This document shows, in pieces, positions 1 through 8,835 of a stretch of 64,000 nt of DNA (position 1 is the first letter of the stretch; each line of letters begins with the position of its first letter). A program made the translations under genes and the position numbers. The notes below the pieces were generated by a model. The model was not told where the DNA came from, searched no databases, and saw only the letters and a list, made by a program, of their open reading frames with translations. The DNA is taken from contig JADMJV010000012.1 in assembly GCA_018780265.1 (NCBI GenBank), forward strand, positions 128,200 through 192,199, in the 5' to 3' direction. This DNA is from a bacterium. Lineage in GTDB: Bacteria > Vulcanimicrobiota > Xenobia > Xenobiales > JADMJV01.

Positions 1-1
1 C

Positions 2-385
2 CGGCGCTACAATCGCAGCCATGTCTGTGTGCCGCCAGTCGAGCTGGTGCGCGAAAAGGCCACCGGTAAGGTCTCGCGGGTGGTGCGCTGGAAGCGTCTC
101 TCGGCGGCGGCTCTGGCTGACAGTGATTATTGCTGGTTGGACGAGCCTCCCGAACCCTTGCGCGACGGCACTTTGATTTTGTCCTCGGTGGTCCGCGAGG
201 TGGCCAAATTCGCCTTCCGCGATCTGTCTCAACCGGTCAATCATCGCCTTTTCGACAAAGCCAAAGTGCAGGCAGATCTGATCAAGGCGCTGCGCACAGC
301 CCCCGGTCAGCCTGCCGAAGGCTTTGAACTCCTCAACTACCGCGATGTGGTCGACCGCGACCTCACCCCACTGTTAGATGGCTGA
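2..385 (+). CDS. Hypothetical protein, C-terminal part (cut by window edge)
   Basis: The reading frame is open from base 2 (RRYNRSHVC...) to the TGA at 383-385, so the gene starts upstream of the window. A GTG at 29 could act as a start, but open coding sequence continues before it, so a truncated longer protein is more likely. The visible 127 residues are soluble and charged with no transmembrane segment. I recognise no motif or family. The 3' end overlaps the convergent GH57 gene by 23 bp. Confidence 0.6.
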   Translation, partial: RRYNRSHVCVPPVELVREKATGKVSRVVRWKRLSAAALADSDYCWLDEPPEPLRDGTLILSSVVREVAKFAFRDLSQPVNHRLFDKAKVQADLIKALRTAPGQPAEGFELLNYRDVVDRDLTPLLDG

Positions 386-3242
386 AAAGGGCAGGGTCCA
401 ACTCGGGAAACAGGCACGTCTCCAGTTCCAGTCGACGTAGTCGTTCTTCGTTGATCGATCCCCGTCCCAATTCCTGGTGGAGCGTCCAGAAGTCCCGCAA
501 GGAGCCAAAGAATTGGCCTTTCATCCTGTCGATGAAATGGCCGTTGCTGATCACGAAAGGTAGATCGCTGGACATGGCCAGCATCAACTGACGCCCGGCC
601 TGGCGCAGGGCCCGCTGGGGCAACTCTCCCGAGAATTCTCGTGAAACCAGAGCTTCATAGGCCCGGGCTGCTTCGTGGACGTGGCGATACATCCAGGCCG
701 TGTCGCCCCGGATCCATTTTTCAAAAGTCCCATTTTCCCCCCAACTGGAAGTGGACAGATAGAGATCCTGGCCGGTGGGGTTGGCCGCCAGGTAGGCGCT
801 CGGGGTGCTCAGTTCGGTGACATTCTGGTCGTAGTGTAGCTTTTTGAAGAGATAGTAAAGAAAGCGCGGACCTTCGAACCAGTGGTGTCCAAAGAGTTCG
901 GCATCATAAGGAGCCGCGACCATCGGTTTTTTCCACATGACTTTGCGCAGGTATTCGAAGCGCGCATTGCGGCAATAGACAAAGTGGCCGGCGTGGCTGG
1001 CCGCTTTGCGGTCGGCCCATTCGGGATTGTAGGGTTGCTTGTAGTCGCTGCTGCGCGAGGTGATGCGGTTGTATTTGAAGGGGCCGCCCCGCATGTGGAA
1101 TTCCAGATAGTCGGAGTCGCCCGGATAGCCCTCGTCTCCGCTCCAAACCTGAGTGCTGGTTTCTGGATCTCGAGGGAAGGCTGACAAAGTCGAGCCTTTC
1201 AGGTATACAGGCGCATTTACGCCAAACTCGGCCGTGGAGTCGCCGCGCAGCACCGTCAGTCCCTCTGTGAAAAAATAACGGAAGCCGGCTTCCTCAAGAA
1301 AAGGTTCGATTCCGGGGGTGTAGGAGCATTCAGGCAACCAGACGCCCAGCGATGGGCGCCCAAATACCTGTTGATGATACTCCGCTGCCGCCAGTGCGTG
1401 TCCCCGGATGGCCGAGGGTATGCTGGTCCACAGGGGCAACATGGGGTGGGTGCCGATGCAGGTTGAAATCTCCAGGTGCCCCAGGTCCTGAAAACGCTTG
1501 AAGCCCTCGGCCAGGTCGCCGCCGTAGCGTAAAAAGAGGTCGCGTCCGCGGGTCAGGTGGCGCAAGTGCATGCGGGCCGGCGTGTGGTAATGAGGCTCCT
1601 CGCGCACGGTGCGTTCCACTTCCAGTTTGGCCAACTGGATCAACCTTTCCAGGTATTCCAGGGTGTCGGCCGAGTGGCGCTGGCTTTTCATCATGGCCAC
1701 CAGTGGGGGTGAAATATCCATAGACAACTTGAAGTCCACGCCCTCCTCGAGCAGAGTTTCAAACAGATCCAGCAGAGGCAGGTAGGTTTCACGCACGGCC
1801 TCGGCATACCACTCCTGTGGGTAGCCCTCGGGGCGCCAGGTGTCGCCATCTCTGAAGTTGACCGGGTCGGCGATGTAGGGTAGATGGGCGTGCAGGTGCA
1901 GCATCAAATAGCCCAGCGAACGCTGCGAGGTGTCTTTGGGGCTGCGCAGGGGCCGGATAGTGGGATGATCCAGGTGCTGCCCTTGCCATTTGTGACTCAG
2001 GGGGCTGGTGCCTGGACCCAGTCGACCCAGTTGCACCGGATTGGACAGATCGGTCAATGGCTCTTCCTGGCCACCGTCGATTACGGCCACCACTTTGCAG
2101 CGATAGAGTCGGTCGGCTGGCAAAGTCAGGTAGAAGTCGCGGGTGATGTTGAGATTGATTTCGTGGGAGAGTTCAGGCTTGAGCCACCAATCGCCCCGGA
2201 ACTCCTGGTAGACCTTCAGAAAGCAGCGAACGCGCCCCAGTAAGTCTCCGTGCTTTTCGCTCAGGCCTTTCCAGGTGCTGGACTCCACCCGCCAGTAGGC
2301 GTAGGCGACCTCCTCTTTGACCGGCATCAACACGGTTCGGTTGCCGGGCGCCTCGATTCGAAAAGGGGCCGACGAGACCAGCGGCTTTTTGGCCCGCGGT
2401 TTGTAGAGTTGGGCCACGTAACTGCCCGGATCCAGATTGGTGAAGAGCCAGTCACCGTGGTTTTCTACCTTGCGCACAGGGTCGCTCATGATCTCGCGAC
2501 CGTCCTTCTCCAATTTCAGGATCAGGCCGTCGCTGCCATCCAGCCACCAGCGTGCACGTAGTTGAAGGGTGTCGGTTTCGATCACCTCCCGCTCCAAAAT
2601 CAGCGGTTCGTGGCTGACCACCAACTCGAAGGTCTCCGCGGCCACTACCTGTAGAACCTGACCGGTGTTGCGGCGGGCCAGGAACAGACTCTTGAGAATT
2701 TCGTGGTTGTCGCGACGCACAATGGCCAGTTCCAGGCGATTTACGCGCCCGCGCAGCGTACAGTGATCGCGCTCGGGGACCGGAATCCAGTGGCGTTGCG
2801 GGGCGCTCTGGGTATCGTCGGCCCAGTCTGCGGCCAGGCACACCTGAGTATCGGCTTCCCAGTTGAGACGGTGAAATTGTTCCACTTCGCGTTTCAAGTT
2901 TCGCCAGTCCAGGTCGCCCCACAGCACCACATGGGATCCCGGACTGTCTTGCAACCAGGCCAGTTGAGGAGTTGGCTCCAGGGCCGAGTTCACGGTGATC
3001 AGCGGACGCGTGGCCCGGGCAAGTTCGGCGCGGTAGCGACCGGGCGGCAGGGTCAGTTGGCGTGAACTGAGATGATTGACCTCGTACTCGTGGATCAGTG
3101 TATAGGCCGGATCGAGTATTCGCAGCACCAGATTTTCGTCGGCAAAATTGAGTTGTTTTCTAAGATTTTTGTCCCAACTGCAGACCACATGAGGGGTAGC
3201 CACTTCGACGGTCAGTAGATTTTTCAAGCTTTCAACGGTCAT
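363..3242 (-). CDS. DUF4912 - glycoside hydrolase family 57 protein (putative glycogen branching/alpha-glucan enzyme)
   Basis: 959 residues. Residues about 445-959 are a GH57 (DUF1957-type) catalytic domain. It begins LMLHLHAHLPY near 446-456, carries the nucleophile Glu in WLPECSY (E638) and the acid/base Asp in APYDAELFG (D780), followed by HHWFEGP and, later, SSWGENG near 833. This arrangement matches 1,4-alpha-glucan branching enzymes of the GH57 type. Residues 1-420 hold DUF4912-like domains; the clearest contains EVAYAYWRVES at 311-321, and similar strand-rich stretches lie near 10-100 and 200-300. DUF4912 is often found near or fused to GH57 enzymes and is thought to bind sugar. The ATG at 3242 has AGGAGG six bases upstream. 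The protein is cytoplasmic, with no signal peptide. Branching activity, rather than hydrolysis, is inferred from family resemblance. Confidence 0.88.
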   Translation of the reverse strand: MTVESLKNLLTVEVATPHVVCSWDKNLRKQLNFADENLVLRILDPAYTLIHEYEVNHLSSRQLTLPPGRYRAELARATRPLITVNSALEPTPQLAWLQDSPGSHVVLWGDLDWRNLKREVEQFHRLNWEADTQVCLAADWADDTQSAPQRHWIPVPERDHCTLRGRVNRLELAIVRRDNHEILKSLFLARRNTGQVLQVVAAETFELVVSHEPLILEREVIETDTLQLRARWWLDGSDGLILKLEKDGREIMSDPVRKVENHGDWLFTNLDPGSYVAQLYKPRAKKPLVSSAPFRIEAPGNRTVLMPVKEEVAYAYWRVESSTWKGLSEKHGDLLGRVRCFLKVYQEFRGDWWLKPELSHEINLNITRDFYLTLPADRLYRCKVVAVIDGGQEEPLTDLSNPVQLGRLGPGTSPLSHKWQGQHLDHPTIRPLRSPKDTSQRSLGYLMLHLHAHLPYIADPVNFRDGDTWRPEGYPQEWYAEAVRETYLPLLDLFETLLEEGVDFKLSMDISPPLVAMMKSQRHSADTLEYLERLIQLAKLEVERTVREEPHYHTPARMHLRHLTRGRDLFLRYGGDLAEGFKRFQDLGHLEISTCIGTHPMLPLWTSIPSAIRGHALAAAEYHQQVFGRPSLGVWLPECSYTPGIEPFLEEAGFRYFFTEGLTVLRGDSTAEFGVNAPVYLKGSTLSAFPRDPETSTQVWSGDEGYPGDSDYLEFHMRGGPFKYNRITSRSSDYKQPYNPEWADRKAASHAGHFVYCRNARFEYLRKVMWKKPMVAAPYDAELFGHHWFEGPRFLYYLFKKLHYDQNVTELSTPSAYLAANPTGQDLYLSTSSWGENGTFEKWIRGDTAWMYRHVHEAARAYEALVSREFSGELPQRALRQAGRQLMLAMSSDLPFVISNGHFIDRMKGQFFGSLRDFWTLHQELGRGSINEERLRRLELETCLFPELDPALFSHLTVG

Positions 3243-3291
3243 CGGGGCCTCCTAAAACTTGAATCGGCTTTCTGTCATGGCCACGTTTACT

Positions 3292-3307
3292 CCCCCCCTC
3301 AGGGGGG
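3292..3307. promoter_or_regulatory. C6/G6 hairpin in the 5' leader of the glycosyltransferase gene
   Basis: C-run 3293-3298, loop TCA, G-run 3302-3307, then AAAA. It lies 13 bp before the ATG at 3321, between two divergent genes. The G-run is the only Shine-Dalgarno-like purine stretch there, so folding could hide the ribosome site. A regulatory role is inferred. Confidence 0.35.
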
Positions 3308-3320
3308 AAAAGACCACCTT

Positions 3321-4139
3321 ATGTTAGCCAACGGACAACGCTATTTTTCCCGCTCCTTGACCATGGTGGTCTGTGCCTTCAATGAAGAGGAGCTGATCGA
3401 AGAGTTTTTTGACAAGTCGGTGCGCGACCTTTCGAACGTCTGCCAGGATTGGGAAATCATTCTGATCAACGACGGCTCGACCGACCGCACCTCGGAACTT
3501 GCCCACCGCTTTGCCCGCAACTACCCGCAAATTCGCATCTTTGACCAAAAGGTCAACCGCGGACCCGGGGGCTGCATTCAGTTGGGGTTTTACAATGCCA
3601 GCAAGGACTACGTCTTTCACAACACGGTAGACATGTTTTTCAATACCGAGGATTTGAGCTGGGTGCTGCCTCATCTGGACAAGTATGAGTCGCTGAGCGG
3701 CTATCGCAGCGACCTCAAGGCCAATAACCCTTACCAGAAATTACTCACCGTCTGCAATCGCGGCCTGATTCGCACCCTCTTCCCCTTAAAGCTGCGCGCA
3801 TACCAAACGGTGCAGTTTCATCCTCGCAGTCTGTTTGAGCAGATCCGCATCGAAGGACGCAGTTCGTTCGTGGCCGCCGAGCTCCTCATCAAGGCTTTCT
3901 ATCTGGGCCACCGCATCGGTGAGATCGAGGTGGTTTTCCATCCTCGCACCAAGGGCACCGCCAAAGGCGGCGGTCTCAAGCACGTTTTTCGCAGCATGAA
4001 AGACATCTGGAAGTTCTGGTTCTTGTGGGTGGTGCTCAAGCGTCCCATCGCCAATCCTTGGGGCGCCAATCGGCCCAAGTCATTGCGGGCCCCCGAGTCC
4101 AGCGCCACGGCGGGTAAGAGCGCTGCCCGAATCGCGTGA
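3321..4139 (+). CDS. Glycosyltransferase family 2 (dolichyl-phosphate-mannose-synthase-like)
   Basis: 272 residues with GT-A family 2 features: VVCAFNEEE near 16-24, NDGSTDRTSEL near 50-60, and NRGPGGCIQLGF near 79-90. The usual DXD metal site is altered to HNTVDMFF, so one acidic residue remains. There is no transmembrane helix, and the C-terminus is basic and Ala/Ser-rich. Such enzymes transfer a sugar from a nucleotide donor to a lipid carrier or glycan; the donor and acceptor cannot be read here. The gene overlaps argH by four bases (GTGA at 4136-4139), so the two are probably translated together, an odd pairing with no obvious pathway link. Confidence 0.8.
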   Translation: MLANGQRYFSRSLTMVVCAFNEEELIEEFFDKSVRDLSNVCQDWEIILINDGSTDRTSELAHRFARNYPQIRIFDQKVNRGPGGCIQLGFYNASKDYVFHNTVDMFFNTEDLSWVLPHLDKYESLSGYRSDLKANNPYQKLLTVCNRGLIRTLFPLKLRAYQTVQFHPRSLFEQIRIEGRSSFVAAELLIKAFYLGHRIGEIEVVFHPRTKGTAKGGGLKHVFRSMKDIWKFWFLWVVLKRPIANPWGANRPKSLRAPESSATAGKSAARIA

Positions 4140-5470
4140 GCGGCAAGCTGTGGGGCGGCCGATTCGCCGGTAAAACCCACCCACTGATGGAGGAGTTCGG
4201 ACGTTCGCTGGAAAGCGATCGTCGCCTCGTGTTCTGCGATTTGCGCGTGTGCCGAGCTCATCTGCAGATGCTCTCCGAGGTGGGGGCCGTGTCGAGTCAG
4301 ACCCGTCAAAAGCTGATCGCCACCATCGACCAGGTCAAAGCCGAATTGGAAGAGGGCGTTCTTCAGATCGCGGGTGATCATGAGGACATCCACTCCTGGG
4401 TCGAAGCCGAACTGCGCGGTCGGGCCGGAGATGAGGCCTCGCTGATCCGGCTGGGGCGCAGTCGCAACGATCTGGTCGTCACCGACTTCCGACTGTGGAC
4501 CCGTCAGGCCATCCAAGATATTCAGCAAGCCGTGCGCGAGTTGCAGGGCGTATTGCTGCAGCGGGCCGAGCAGCACGCTCGCGATTACCTGCCTGGCTAC
4601 ACTCACCTGCAGCGGGCTCAACCGGTAGCGCTGTCGCATCACCTGTTGGCTCATTTTTGGTCGCTGCAGCGCGACTTTCAGCGCCTGGCCGACTGTGCCG
4701 ACGAAGCCGACTGTTGCCCGCTGGGGGCCGGCGCTCTGGCCGGCAGTTCCTGGGCCATCCAGCCTCAACGGACGGCCGAACTGCTGGGTTTCTCGCGCTC
4801 CTTTGACAATTCTCTGGACGCCGTCAGCGACCGCGATTTTGCGGTCGAGTTTCTGAGCGCACTGAGCCTGTGCATGATTCATCTATCGCGGATGTCCGAG
4901 GAATTGATTTTGTGGAGCGCCGCCGAATTTGGCTTCGCCACCTTTGATGACGCCTGGTCGACGGGCTCCAGTCTCATGCCCCAGAAAAAAAACCCCGACC
5001 CGGCCGAATTGATTCGCGGCCGTACGGGTCGCGTCATCGGCCACCTGCAGAGCCTGTTGGTCACGCTGAAGGGGCTTCCGCTGGCCTACAACCGGGATTT
5101 ACAGGAGGACAAGCCGCCCGTCTTCGAGGCCGCCGAAATGGTAGAAAAATGCGTGCTGGTGATGGCTGGCGTGATGGCCTCGGTGCGTTTTGAGACTCAG
5201 CGAATGGAGCAGGCTTGCGCCGACCCCGGGTTGCTGGCCACCGACCTGGCCGACCATCTGGTGCGCGCCGGTCAGCCTTTCAATGTGGCCCACGAATTGG
5301 CCGGAAAATGGGTGGACCAACGACTCGATCATGAGGAAGCCCAGATTGTCCATCCCCACGCTGAGCAGTTGAGCGCCCTATCGGTGCTTCACGCGCGTCG
5401 TCACGCCGGGGCGGCCGGACCGTTCTCGGTGGATCTGCAACTACAGAAGGCCCGCGCCTCAATCCAGTAG
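4136..5470 (+). CDS. argH: Argininosuccinate lyase
   Basis: 444 residues, full length for ArgH. It catalyses cleavage of argininosuccinate to arginine and fumarate, the last step of arginine synthesis, in the cytoplasm. Visible signatures: KLWGGRF at the N-terminus, SRNDLVVTD near 109-117, GYTHLQRAQP near 154-163, and the fumarase/ASL superfamily signature GSSLMPQKKNP at 277-287 with its mobile-loop serine. The start is GTG at 4136, inside the stop of the glycosyltransferase gene, consistent with the genome's habit of GTGA coupling. No argG or other arg gene lies in the window. The 3' end overlaps the convergent oxidoreductase gene by 12 bp. Confidence 0.96.
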   Translation: MSGKLWGGRFAGKTHPLMEEFGRSLESDRRLVFCDLRVCRAHLQMLSEVGAVSSQTRQKLIATIDQVKAELEEGVLQIAGDHEDIHSWVEAELRGRAGDEASLIRLGRSRNDLVVTDFRLWTRQAIQDIQQAVRELQGVLLQRAEQHARDYLPGYTHLQRAQPVALSHHLLAHFWSLQRDFQRLADCADEADCCPLGAGALAGSSWAIQPQRTAELLGFSRSFDNSLDAVSDRDFAVEFLSALSLCMIHLSRMSEELILWSAAEFGFATFDDAWSTGSSLMPQKKNPDPAELIRGRTGRVIGHLQSLLVTLKGLPLAYNRDLQEDKPPVFEAAEMVEKCVLVMAGVMASVRFETQRMEQACADPGLLATDLADHLVRAGQPFNVAHELAGKWVDQRLDHEEAQIVHPHAEQLSALSVLHARRHAGAAGPFSVDLQLQKARASIQ

Positions 5471-6424
5471 GGGCGGTACCCAGTTGCCAAGTTGCAAGGA
5501 GGCCTGAGCGGCTTCGAGTACGCCCACTACGGCCAACGATTGGCGCGCATGGGTGCGGGCCGGACGTCTGCTGCCAATCGAATCCAGAAAAGCCTGGCAT
5601 TCCAGTTGTAGCGGCTCGACCTGAGAGCTCTCGACGGTTTCTATGACCCCTTTAGTCAGGCCGGTGCTGTTGCTCCAGCCGCATTCCTGAATGGTCAGGG
5701 ATCCGTTCACGCCATCGAAAACGGCCATGCCCCGGTTGCCAATAACCACCAGTCGCTGCTCCTTGATGGGATTGATCCAGGAGAGAAAGACGTGGCCCTG
5801 CAGTCGGCCAGGGAACTCCAGCCTTACCTGGACCAGATCGTCGACGCCCGGCTGCAGCATCTGGCTACCCATGGCCAGCACCCTCTTGGGGTGCTGCCCG
5901 GTGATGGTAAGCAGCATTTCGATGTCGTGGGGGGCGAAGCTCCAGAGCACGTTCTCTTCGCGGCGCACCTGACCCAGGCTGAGTCGGTTGGAGTAGATGT
6001 AGTGCATGTCGCCCAGTCGTCCGGCGGCCACCTGGTGCTGCAGGGCGATGAAAGCGGGGTGATACTCAAGGACATGGCCTACCATCATCATTCGATCCAG
6101 TTCGTCGGCCAGATTGCATAGCTTGAGGCCTTCCGCGTAGGTCAGTGCCAGGGGCTTCTCGACCAGCACGTCTTTGCCCGCTCGCAATGCCTGGGTGGCC
6201 AGCGAGGCGTGGCTGCGAGCCGGCGTGGCCAGCACAATGCCATTCAAGTCTTCCTTGAGAAATTCTCGATAGTCGGCGAAGATTTTTGCCTGGGGGGCAA
6301 GGCTACGAGCCAGGGCGCGCCCTTGTTCACTGGGGTCTACCACCGCCCAGAGTGCGCCCAGTTGTTGAAAATTCCTAACGTGGTTCTTCCCCCAGTGTCC
6401 ACAACCCGCAACGCCAACCCGCAT
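5459..6424 (-). CDS. Gfo/Idh/MocA family NAD(P)-dependent oxidoreductase
   Basis: 321 residues from ATG 6424. The frame is open for 28 codons further upstream, but the Rossmann strand begins right at this methionine: MRVGVAGCGHWGKNHVRNF, a GxGxxG-type dinucleotide site. EKPLALTYAEG (near 94) is the conserved E-K-P motif of the family, whose Lys is catalytic, and GHVLEYHPAF follows. The family oxidises or reduces sugars, inositols and UDP-sugars; the substrate here cannot be told. Convergent with argH and divergent from trpS, with 58 bp between the two starts. Confidence 0.85.
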   Translation of the reverse strand: MRVGVAGCGHWGKNHVRNFQQLGALWAVVDPSEQGRALARSLAPQAKIFADYREFLKEDLNGIVLATPARSHASLATQALRAGKDVLVEKPLALTYAEGLKLCNLADELDRMMMVGHVLEYHPAFIALQHQVAAGRLGDMHYIYSNRLSLGQVRREENVLWSFAPHDIEMLLTITGQHPKRVLAMGSQMLQPGVDDLVQVRLEFPGRLQGHVFLSWINPIKEQRLVVIGNRGMAVFDGVNGSLTIQECGWSNSTGLTKGVIETVESSQVEPLQLECQAFLDSIGSRRPARTHARQSLAVVGVLEAAQASLQLGNWVPPLLD

Positions 6425-6482
6425 GGTCGGGCGTTCTTGCGGGGGCGAAGGAATCCTCTGCGGGCTTGGCGCAGCCCCGGGG

Positions 6483-7466
6483 ATGTCACAGCGAATTTTC
6501 TCCGGCATTCAACCATCGGGCAGCGTTCATATCGGCAATTACGCGGGGGCTTTGCGCAACTGGGTGGAGTTGCAGAAAAATCATCAATGCATTTATTGCA
6601 TCGTCGACTACCACGCGATGACCATGCCCTACGATCCGGCTCAGATGCCTCAACGGGTGCTCGATGCGGCCCTGGACATTCTGGCCTGCGGCGTCGACCC
6701 TGAGCGCTCTCTGCTCTTTGTTCAGTCGCATGTGCCTCAGCATTGCGAACTGTCGTGGATCTTGGGTTGCACCGCCCCCATGGGCGAACTCAACCGCATG
6801 ACCCAGTTCAAGGAAAAGGGCGAGAGGGTGGACTCGGTAACAGTGGGTCTCTTCACTTACCCCGTGCTCCAATCGGCCGATATCTTGCTGTATCGGGCCG
6901 GGGCGGTGCCCGTGGGGGAGGACCAACTACAGCATCTGGAATTGACTCGCGAGATTGCGCGGCGGTTCAATGCGCGCTATGGCGATACGTTTCCCGAGCC
7001 CAAGCCAGTGCTCACGCCGTCGCCTCGCGTGATGGACCTGTCCGATCCCACTCGCAAAATGTCCAAGTCGGTCGAAGGCTCCACCATTATGCTGTCCGAC
7101 AGCGACGAGGTGATATTGCGGCTGATCAAGCGGGCCGTTACCGACGTGGGGCCGGCCGGGGACGAAATGAGTCCTGGAGTCAAGAATCTCTTTACCTTGC
7201 TGGAAGCGACCGCCTCCCCCGAGGTGGTTGCCAAGTTTGAGGCCGACTACGCCAGTAAATCTTTGCGTTATGGCGACCTGAAGGCGGCCCTGAGCGAGTC
7301 CATGCTGGCCACCCTGAGGCCTATTCGGGAGCGGCGTGCTGAGTTGGCCGCAAATCCCAAAAGAGTCCTGGAGATTTTGGGCGACAGCGCCCGTCAATGT
7401 CGAAAAATGGCCGATGAAACTCTGGCCGAGGTGCGCCACAAGTGTGGGCTGGGTGCCGGACTTTAG
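6483..7466 (+). CDS. trpS: Tryptophanyl-tRNA synthetase
   Basis: 327 residues, normal for bacterial class I TrpRS. It charges tRNA-Trp with tryptophan. Start at ATG 6483 (MSQRIFSGIQPSGSVHIGNY); the frame is open 20 codons earlier, but family members begin here. The HIGH-type motif is HIGN (16-19) and the KMSKS loop reads KMSKSVEGS near 196. GEDQLQHLELTREIARRFN is the tryptophan-pocket/dimer region typical of TrpS. No strong Shine-Dalgarno is visible. It ends 9 bp from the convergent gene at 7476. Confidence 0.97.
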   Translation: MSQRIFSGIQPSGSVHIGNYAGALRNWVELQKNHQCIYCIVDYHAMTMPYDPAQMPQRVLDAALDILACGVDPERSLLFVQSHVPQHCELSWILGCTAPMGELNRMTQFKEKGERVDSVTVGLFTYPVLQSADILLYRAGAVPVGEDQLQHLELTREIARRFNARYGDTFPEPKPVLTPSPRVMDLSDPTRKMSKSVEGSTIMLSDSDEVILRLIKRAVTDVGPAGDEMSPGVKNLFTLLEATASPEVVAKFEADYASKSLRYGDLKAALSESMLATLRPIRERRAELAANPKRVLEILGDSARQCRKMADETLAEVRHKCGLGAGL

Positions 7467-7475
7467 CCTGTTGGG

Positions 7476-7721
7476 CTATTCCGAGGTGAGCGTCTTGAGG
7501 GCCTTGATCAGCACTGCGGCGCGGGCCCGGGCGAAGTTGGGAAATTTGCCCATCACTTCGAAGGTGCGGTCGATCAACTCTTGATGCGATTCGGCGCCGC
7601 GCCCACGTAGCTCGCGTAACACCGAGCCGCCCAGGTTGCACTGCAGATCGGGATCGAGGTGGGCAATGCGGTCCAGGGCTTGTTGGGCGAGGGTCTGAAT
7701 GTTCACGTCATCGTTCTCCAT
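7476..7721 (-). CDS. Small hypothetical protein (81 aa)
   Basis: Starting at ATG 7721 gives 81 residues (MENDDVNIQTLAQQ...LKTLTSE); the open frame to 7832 adds 37 residues without conserved character and would run into the opposite gene's start. The protein is mostly helical and charged, with alternating hydrophobics, no cysteines and no transmembrane segment. I recognise no family. It is divergent from the metallopeptidase-like gene, so the roughly 100 bp between them may hold promoters for both, though I see no convincing -35/-10 pair. Confidence 0.55.
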   Translation of the reverse strand: MENDDVNIQTLAQQALDRIAHLDPDLQCNLGGSVLRELRGRGAESHQELIDRTFEVMGKFPNFARARAAVLIKALKTLTSE

Positions 7722-7824
7722 ATTCCGGTGAGTCACTTCTGTTAACTTCTGGACACAGACTACCCTGGCGGTCTGAATTAAGCCTGAAAGGGACGATCGC
7801 CGGGGTTGCGGAACTCTCTGACTT

Positions 7825-8835
7825 ATGGACATTAAAGGTCCGCACTTTGGCGGCTACGATGCTAAGCACATCGCTCATGTGCAACGAGAGATCGCCCGTA
7901 GCGTCAAGCCCAACCTGCTGCGCCAACTGGAAGACGACGACCTGGACGAATCCGTCTGGCAAAAGCTCCTTGTCGAAGATCTGGTCGATCTCAGCCCGGA
8001 AGCCAAAGAGATGCTGCAGAACCTGCGCAAGGAGCGGGCTAAGCGCAAGGGCAAAAAACAGGACCCTTCTGAGAACAACACTGACTTTCTCTCGTTGCTC
8101 ACCGGACTGGAAGACTTTCGCAAGCAGGTGGAAGAGAATCAAAAGGAAGAGAACGAGATGTTTCGCCGCAAGGGCAAGCCTTTCATGCCCCCTTCTCTGG
8201 TTCTGTCGCAGCACGTGCCTCGCCCCGAGCGAGACAGCAACACGTCGATCGGTCGACCTCAACTCAATGAAGCGGGTCAACTGGCCCGCCGCATGGTGGT
8301 CCATGCCCCTTATCCCGAACTCAAAGAAACGCTGGCCCTGGAATTGCAGGTATTTGGTCAGCAGATCATTCAGCAGGTCAAGCAGTTTGGTGTGCGCGTG
8401 ATTATTTTAGAAAGCCACAAAGCCCTGACCGATATTCGCATTCAGGGCATGATGATGGTGCATCCTTCCGAGAAAACCTTCGACGGACGGCCCTGGGGCA
8501 CGGTGCGAGGTATTTACTGCAGTGACCGTAGACTGTTTGTGGTAGGCGAAGAACTGGTGGGCAATCCCCGCCGCTCGGTGGCCCGTCATGAGTTTGCTCA
8601 CGCTTATGATCATGTGTTTAGCCAGAAGAATCATCGCCGAATGCCCCTTTCGGTGCAGTTGTGGAACTCGTTTCGTCAGCAACGCATCGGCCTGGTTTCG
8701 CAATATGCGGCCACCAATCCGGCTGAGTATTTTGCCGAGTCGGTGGAGGCCTTTTTTCAAGAAGGAGCTCGCGACTCGCTGCGGCAACAAGATCCTCTGA
8801 TGTTTGATTACTTGAAACAGCTGTTCGCAGCTTGA
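7825..8835 (+). CDS. Putative zinc metallopeptidase, anthrax-lethal-factor-like (ATLF) fold
   Basis: 336 residues without signal peptide. The C-terminal third carries HEFAHAYDH at 255-263 (HExxH zinc site) followed about 45 residues later by NPAEYFAESVEAFF (E301, E305), which supplies a third ligand. This spacing and wording resemble the ATLF/M34-like domain found in secreted toxins and in many uncharacterised bacterial proteins. The N-terminal half is charged with a basic RKERAKRKGKK tract at 67-77 and a coiled-coil-like stretch near 95-115. No export signal is seen, so a cytoplasmic or specially exported protein is possible. The gene overlaps trpD by TTGA at 8832-8835. Confidence 0.6.
   Translation: MDIKGPHFGGYDAKHIAHVQREIARSVKPNLLRQLEDDDLDESVWQKLLVEDLVDLSPEAKEMLQNLRKERAKRKGKKQDPSENNTDFLSLLTGLEDFRKQVEENQKEENEMFRRKGKPFMPPSLVLSQHVPRPERDSNTSIGRPQLNEAGQLARRMVVHAPYPELKETLALELQVFGQQIIQQVKQFGVRVIILESHKALTDIRIQGMMMVHPSEKTFDGRPWGTVRGIYCSDRRLFVVGEELVGNPRRSVARHEFAHAYDHVFSQKNHRRMPLSVQLWNSFRQQRIGLVSQYAATNPAEYFAESVEAFFQEGARDSLRQQDPLMFDYLKQLFAA

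Noticed and set aside
3899..4882. 327-codon minus-strand open frame opposite argH
   Set aside because: Shadow of a strongly conserved argH.
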